This document shows positions 59,703 through 64,000 of a stretch of 64,000 bases of DNA, in pieces; within the stretch, counting starts at the first letter, position 1; each line of letters begins with the position of its first letter. This DNA is from Aquabacterium sp. A3. GTDB taxonomy: Bacteria > Pseudomonadota > Gammaproteobacteria > Burkholderiales > Burkholderiaceae_C. The stretch covers positions 1 through 64,000 of the forward strand of contig NZ_JBBPEV010000002.1 in the NCBI RefSeq assembly GCF_038069945.1, read 5' to 3'. The position numbers were made by a program, and so were the translations under genes. The notes under the pieces are model-generated. The model ran no database searches, was not told the origin of the DNA, and saw nothing but the letters and a program-made list of their open reading frames with translations.

Positions 59703-62700
59703 ATGATCGGTCCCTGCCTTACCGTGACACGCTGGATGCTGTGGATGGTGCTCTCGCTGAGCGCCATGGCGGCGCACGCAGGTCTCTCGGTCTACACCAG
59801 CTGGGGCAGCCTGCCACCCAACCCGGCGGCCAACGAACGCACGATCGACTTCAACGCCACCACCCTGGCCAGCGAGCAAAGCGCGGGCAAGCTCACCTAC
59901 AGCTCGGTGGCCGGGGCCTGCACCGGGCTGTTCATTTGTCTGAACACCAGCGGCAGCGTGTCTTACACGGCATCCACCTCGCTGTATGGCTTTTCTGGCA
60001 ACGTGGGGCGCCTTCGCTCTGGCACCACGCCCAACCCCACCTCGGTCAAGATCAACTTCACCCAGCCCACGCCCTATGTGGGCTTTTTGTGGGGGGTGCA
60101 GTTCAACGCACAGAACACACAGTTCATCAAGCTCACGCTGGCCGACAACAGTGTGATCACACTGAAGAACTGCACCAGCACCTCTGATGCGCAATGCGTG
60201 GGTGCCTACGTGCCCAGCAACTGGCTCACCACCATCCTCAACCTGCTGCTGGGCTGGATCCTGGGGGACATCGTCGAGTACCACTCGGTTTATGTGCAGT
60301 ACCAGCCCGACAGCGGGGTCAAGATCAAATCGCTCGAGCTGATCACCTACAACTGTGCCAACTGCGGTTTCTTGTCCAGCAATACGTCGCAAGACTTTCA
60401 TTTCGACTACATCACCTATGTGGACGCGGCGGTGGCACCGCACCACCTGCGCATCAGCACCGCGTCACAGAACGTGGCGGTCAACACCGATGTACCGGTC
60501 ACGGTCACGGCCTGTGGCAACGCCGATTGTTCGCTGCCCTACATCAACGGCGTCACGGGCACGCTGGCCATGTCGGGCGTGGGGGGCACCTGGTCGCCCT
60601 CGGCCGGCGTCAACATCCTGGCCGGGCCGGTCAACAGCGCCACGGTCAATGCGCGCTTTTCGTCCACCGGCACGGCCACGCTGGGTTTGTCGGCGTATGC
60701 GCCCACGCCTTCCAACACCCCCAAGGTGTTTTGCGGCATGGGCACCACCCCGGCGGCGGGCAACGCCTGCACTCTGAACGTGGGCCAGGCCCTGCACCAC
60801 GTGCGGGTGGCCAGCACCGCCACCGGCCTGACCTGCACGCCCAACAGCTACACCATCACCGCCTGCGCCAACGCTGATTGCAGCAGCCTGTACACGGGCG
60901 GGCTCACGGGGCAGTTGTCGATCAGCGGGGGCACGGTCAATTACCCGGCGGGTGCGGGCTTCAGCATCACGGCAGGCAGCAGCAGCACCGTGGTGCAAGC
61001 GCAGCTGACCCAGCCCGCCACGTACACCGTGGGCCTGGGCAGCCTGTCCACCACCCCATCGGGCACCCCCCAGGTGTACTGCGGCATGGGCGCCACGCCC
61101 AGCGCCGGGGGCGCTTGCAGCCAGGCCATGGCCGATGCGGGCTTGTTCTTCGAGGTGCCAGACCATGCGGCCGACGCGGCCCAGACCGTCAGCGTCAGCG
61201 CCGTGCGCAAGTCAGACAACAGTCTGGCCTGCACACCGGCGTTTGCCAGCACCAGCAAGAGCATCAATTTCAAGTGCGGCTACACCAATCCGTCCACGGG
61301 TTACGTGGCGGTCAGGGTGGGGGGCAGCGCCTTGAACGCGGCCAACCATGCGGCAGCCGCCTGTGACGGGGTCGGGCAAGACATCAGCCTGGCCTTTGAT
61401 GCGTCGGGCGTGGCCTCCACCACCGTGCAGTACGCCGATGCGGGCCTGATGAGCCTGACGGCGTCGTACACCGGCAGCGGGGCCGACGCGGGCCTGAGCA
61501 TGACGGGCAGCGATGCCTTCATCGCGGTGCCGGCGGGTTTCAGTTTCAGTGCCGTGACCGCTGGCCCCATCAAGGCGGGCGTGGCCTTTGAGGCCACGGT
61601 CACCGCGGTCAACAGCAGCGGGGCCAAGACCCGCAACTTCGGGCGCGAAACCAGCCCAGCCAGCGCCACGCTGAGCTTCACCAAGCGCCAGCCCACCGGG
61701 GTGAACAGCCAGGCGGGCAGCTTCACGGGCAGCCTGGGGGCGTTCAACAACGGTGAGGCCAGCGCCAGCAACCTGGTCTGGAGCGAGGTGGGCAATGCCG
61801 ACCTGAGTGCCACCAGCAGCAACTACCTGGGCAGCGGTCTGTCGGTCAGTGGCAGCACGGGCAGCGGGCCCGCAGGCGCGGTGGGGCCCTTCGTGCCCGA
61901 CCACTTCAGGGTGGGGGTGACCCAGGCCTGCGCGGCGGGCACGCCCAGCTTCACCTACAGCGGCGAGCCGTTCGGCATGACGGTCACGGCGTATAACGCC
62001 TTGGGCGGCATCACCTACAACCACGACGGCACGGCCAACACCAGCCCCAATTTTGCCAAGTCGGTGACGCTGTCTGCGGCCACCAACGCGGGCCTGGGCA
62101 CGCTGGGCACCACGGCCTTGCCGGCGTCGGCTTTCGCCGCGGGCGTGGCCAGTTTGAGCACGCAAAGCTTCACCTTCACGGACAAGCTCACGGCGCCCGC
62201 CACCGTCCATCTGCGCGCGGTGGACAGCGATGGCGTGAGCTCGGCCGGGCACGATGAAGGGGCCGTGAGCCTGCGCAGCGGGCGCCTCAGGGTGTTCAAC
62301 GCCTTTGGCAGCGAGAAGACCGCGCTGGCGGTGCCCTTGCAGGCGCAGTACTGGTCGGGCAAGGCCTGGCTCATCAACAGCGAAGACGACTGCACGACGG
62401 TCAGCGCAGCCTCGGTGGTGCGCGCACGCACCCTGGACCACCGGGGCGCGGTGACCACCGCCTGGAGCAGCAGCCCCGCAGGTGCGGTGACCTTGTCCAA
62501 CGGGGTGGGGGCCTTGTTGATGAGCGCCCCCACGGGCGGCGCCACCGGCACGGTCGAGCTGGCCATCAACCTGGGCAGCACCACCACCGATGCCTCGTGC
62601 CTGAGCGCCCACCCGGCCAGCACGGGCCTGGGCAAGCCCTGGCTGCGCAGCATCAATGGCGCTTGCGCCACCACGCATGACCGCGACCCGTCAGCGCGTG

Positions 62701-62762
62701 CCACCTTTGGCATCTACCGGCCTGAAACCCAGCGTGCGGTTTACACGCAAGAGGTCTACTGA
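59703..62762 (+). CDS. mshQ: MshQ-like surface protein (DUF6701)
   Basis: This 1019-residue exported protein has a signal peptide (cleaved after AHA, about residue 26; the ATG at 59736 is an alternative start). The N-terminal adhesin-like domain is rich in beta strands (residues 27-240). Two homologous repeats of about 100 residues follow (247-347 and 365-463), each with a C-x(4)-C core and a CGMG end. The large C-terminal DUF6701 region (from about 470, with PFVPDHFRVGVTQAC near residue 730) is what defines MshQ proteins. It is likely the pilus-associated adhesin of the MSHA system. Composition is Ala/Gly/Ser/Thr-rich. Confidence 0.85.
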   Translation: MIGPCLTVTRWMLWMVLSLSAMAAHAGLSVYTSWGSLPPNPAANERTIDFNATTLASEQSAGKLTYSSVAGACTGLFICLNTSGSVSYTASTSLYGFSGNVGRLRSGTTPNPTSVKINFTQPTPYVGFLWGVQFNAQNTQFIKLTLADNSVITLKNCTSTSDAQCVGAYVPSNWLTTILNLLLGWILGDIVEYHSVYVQYQPDSGVKIKSLELITYNCANCGFLSSNTSQDFHFDYITYVDAAVAPHHLRISTASQNVAVNTDVPVTVTACGNADCSLPYINGVTGTLAMSGVGGTWSPSAGVNILAGPVNSATVNARFSSTGTATLGLSAYAPTPSNTPKVFCGMGTTPAAGNACTLNVGQALHHVRVASTATGLTCTPNSYTITACANADCSSLYTGGLTGQLSISGGTVNYPAGAGFSITAGSSSTVVQAQLTQPATYTVGLGSLSTTPSGTPQVYCGMGATPSAGGACSQAMADAGLFFEVPDHAADAAQTVSVSAVRKSDNSLACTPAFASTSKSINFKCGYTNPSTGYVAVRVGGSALNAANHAAAACDGVGQDISLAFDASGVASTTVQYADAGLMSLTASYTGSGADAGLSMTGSDAFIAVPAGFSFSAVTAGPIKAGVAFEATVTAVNSSGAKTRNFGRETSPASATLSFTKRQPTGVNSQAGSFTGSLGAFNNGEASASNLVWSEVGNADLSATSSNYLGSGLSVSGSTGSGPAGAVGPFVPDHFRVGVTQACAAGTPSFTYSGEPFGMTVTAYNALGGITYNHDGTANTSPNFAKSVTLSAATNAGLGTLGTTALPASAFAAGVASLSTQSFTFTDKLTAPATVHLRAVDSDGVSSAGHDEGAVSLRSGRLRVFNAFGSEKTALAVPLQAQYWSGKAWLINSEDDCTTVSAASVVRARTLDHRGAVTTAWSSSPAGAVTLSNGVGALLMSAPTGGATGTVELAINLGSTTTDASCLSAHPASTGLGKPWLRSINGACATTHDRDPSARATFGIYRPETQRAVYTQEVY
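60441..61091 (+). repeat. Tandem adhesin repeat in mshQ (two copies)
   Basis: Copy 1 (60441-60743) and copy 2 (60795-61091) encode related modules, each HH-[LV]-R-[IV]-.. followed by T-A-C-x-N-A-D-C-S-.-L-Y.GG.TG and ending CGMG. The modules are about 100 residues and joined by a short Cys-containing linker. A third copy occurs in the next gene. Confidence 0.75.
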
Positions 62763-62781
62763 GCCGCGACTTGGCCCTAGC

Positions 62782-62828
62782 GCGTGAAAAACTGCGCGAC
62801 AACGCGGGTAACGCAGCGCTTTTCATGC
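62782..62828. repeat. Long inverted repeat between the two MshQ-like genes
   Basis: GCGTGAAAA (62782-62790) pairs with TTTTCATGC (62820-62828), and CTGCG (62792-62796) with CGCAG (62812-62816), giving a 47-base hairpin with one G-T pair. No T run follows. It lies 20 bases after the mshQ stop. Confidence 0.5.
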
Positions 62829-62906
62829 AACTGGTTGAACGCCCCGGGGCCTAACATCTGTGTCATTCAGTGGTGCGCGGGCTGCGCGTGCCCAGGAGTC
62901 TCAGAC

Positions 62907-64000
62907 ATGATGGCGGTGATCAAGATCCTTGACATGAAGCAACTGCTGTCGGCGTGCGTGTTGGTCCTGCTGGGGGCTGTAGGGTGGCCGGTGCAGGCAG
63001 CGCTGTACGCCGAATACCACCTCGAAGAGACCAGTTACAACGGCACCGCTGGTGAGGTGAAAGACACTTCAGGCAATGGGCGTCACGCAAGGATCGTTGG
63101 TGCAGCATCGTCTTCTGCCTCGGGCAGGGCTGGCCGTGGCCTGCTGATCCCTGAGAACACCACCAGCGCCATCGCGGCACTGGACACCGGCATCGACATC
63201 AACGACATCGGCAATGCGGGCACCATCAGTTTCTGGTACCGGTCCACTGCGTCGGGCGATGGCTGGAAGGTGCTGTATGACGCTTCCACTTCCAGTTCAG
63301 CCAGGTTTTATTTTGTACGGGAAGGCGACGGCGGAACGGACGGCACCACGGCAGTCATCACGGTGGGCACCAGCCAGAGGAACGTGTACGACGCCAACGG
63401 CATCGACGACACCCAGTGGTCTCATGTGACCGTGACCTGGAGCGGCTCCACGTTGCGCGCGTACGTGAAGAACGCCGACTGCAGCACCGAATGGGATGAA
63501 AGCACCACCGCTTCGGGGTCTATCCATGCCGACACGGGCACCTTGTACTTCGGCGACAACCGCAGCACGGCCATCAACGGGGGCTATCACGATTCTCTGG
63601 CCTCGGCCAACGGCCGCTTCGATCTGATCCGCATCTACAACCATGCGCAGACGCCGACCGAGGTCAGTGCCAACTGCGCCAACACGGCCAGCTTGCACCA
63701 CCTGGAAGTCACCACGACCAGCGCTTCAGCCACCACGGGCACGTCGCTGACTTACACGATCAGGGCGTGTGCCAATGAGGCGTGCAGTTCCTTGTACACG
63801 GCTGGTGTGTCGGGCACCTTGTCCATCACCGGTGCAGGCGTGGCGACCACGTACAACACGGGCGCGGCCTTCGCGATCGGCTCAGGCAGCTCAAGTACCA
63901 CCGAGACCGTCACCTTGAGCAAGGCCGATGGGGGCGTCGCGACGGTGACACTCACGGCAACGACTCCTGTGCCTGCGGGCAGCCCTGCGGTCTATTGTGG
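62907..64000 (+). CDS. Second MshQ-like surface protein with LamG-type domain (partial)
   Basis: The ORF runs off the window end, so only the first 364 codons are seen. A signal peptide (MMAVIKILDMKQLLSACVLV..., cleaved after QAA near residue 31) is followed by a concanavalin A/LamG-like domain: LYAEYHLEE, GTISFWYRSTASGD, VLYDAS, WSHVTVTWSGSTLRAYV and FDLIRIYNHAQTP, residues about 32-255. A module homologous to the MshQ repeats begins near residue 264 (ACANEACSSLYTAGVSGTL). AGGAG lies 9 bases before ATG 62907. The C-terminal domain is expected to be DUF6701-like but lies outside the window. Confidence 0.8.
   Translation, partial: MMAVIKILDMKQLLSACVLVLLGAVGWPVQAALYAEYHLEETSYNGTAGEVKDTSGNGRHARIVGAASSSASGRAGRGLLIPENTTSAIAALDTGIDINDIGNAGTISFWYRSTASGDGWKVLYDASTSSSARFYFVREGDGGTDGTTAVITVGTSQRNVYDANGIDDTQWSHVTVTWSGSTLRAYVKNADCSTEWDESTTASGSIHADTGTLYFGDNRSTAINGGYHDSLASANGRFDLIRIYNHAQTPTEVSANCANTASLHHLEVTTTSASATTGTSLTYTIRACANEACSSLYTAGVSGTLSITGAGVATTYNTGAAFAIGSGSSSTTETVTLSKADGGVATVTLTATTPVPAGSPAVYC
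63696..64000 (+). repeat. Third copy of the MshQ-type repeat
   Basis: The encoded module begins HHLEV, has the same C-x(4)-C core and LYT..GVSGTL segment as the two repeats in mshQ, and reaches VYCG at the window edge. Confidence 0.7.

Noticed and set aside
60441..61091. CRISPR-like or mobile repeat array in the Ala/Thr-rich mshQ region
   Set aside because: The repeats are about 300 bases, diverged, in frame and protein-coding, and there are no spacers.

Overview
The window is GC-rich chromosomal DNA from a betaproteobacterium. Gene content and order (Smg, DUF1631, a purE-purK-tsaC run, EngB-cytochrome c4-ResB-CcsB, yajC-secD-secF) point to Burkholderiales, most likely the Comamonadaceae or the Leptothrix/Aquabacterium group; the genus cannot be fixed from sequence alone. 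Coding density is high and no gene-free stretch exceeds about 220 bases. I see no prophage, insertion sequence, CRISPR array, tRNA or plasmid origin.

Layout. 1-2614: 3' end of an rRNA operon (5S rRNA and terminator), smg, a small lipoprotein gene and pgk. 2676-6525 (minus): an alpha/beta hydrolase, an AraC-type regulator and two tandem PF10118 proteins whose motifs look like a ferritin-like di-iron site. 6673-11052 (plus): pyk, fba, a glutathione S-transferase and purC. 11061-17104: EngB (minus), then cytochrome c4 and the cytochrome c maturation pair ResB/CcsB, ending in a translationally coupled Crp/Fnr regulator. 17138-19650: a glycosyltransferase, a small unknown gene and a nitrilase-family amidase. 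19748-27916 (minus): a type IV pilus minor-pilin operon pilE-fimT-pilV-pilW-pilX-pilY1, with a TonB-like gene 6 bases after pilY1 and a CRP/Vfr-like site upstream. 28136-30937 (minus): a sulfurtransferase, an epoxide-hydrolase-like enzyme and a CnoX-type thioredoxin. 31030-38924: purE-purK-tsaC, an SGNH-like lipoprotein, PBP4 (minus) and tsaB-rimI-uracil-DNA glycosylase. 38931-45593: a CorA-type transporter, hemB, an intergenic small RNA, hemJ, a VanZ-like protein, a ferredoxin, a hydrolase, a PBP5/6-type carboxypeptidase and a DUF493 protein. 45694-51274: yajC-secD-secF and a DUF1631 protein. 51416-64000: an MSHA-type pilus operon (mshI-J-K-L-E-G-A) followed by two MshQ-like surface proteins, the second cut by the window end.

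How it works together. Two themes dominate: surface appendages (a T4aP minor-pilin/PilY1 set and an MSHA machine whose ATPase carries a c-di-GMP-binding N-domain) and housekeeping metabolism (lower glycolysis, purine synthesis, haem and cytochrome c). The pgk/pyk/fba/purC/purE/purK/tsaC genes look like one ancestral string split by two blocks. The most interesting unannotated element is a compact, four-hairpin small RNA between hemB and hemJ, with a perfect -10 box, an intrinsic terminator and a CCUCCC anti-Shine-Dalgarno loop.
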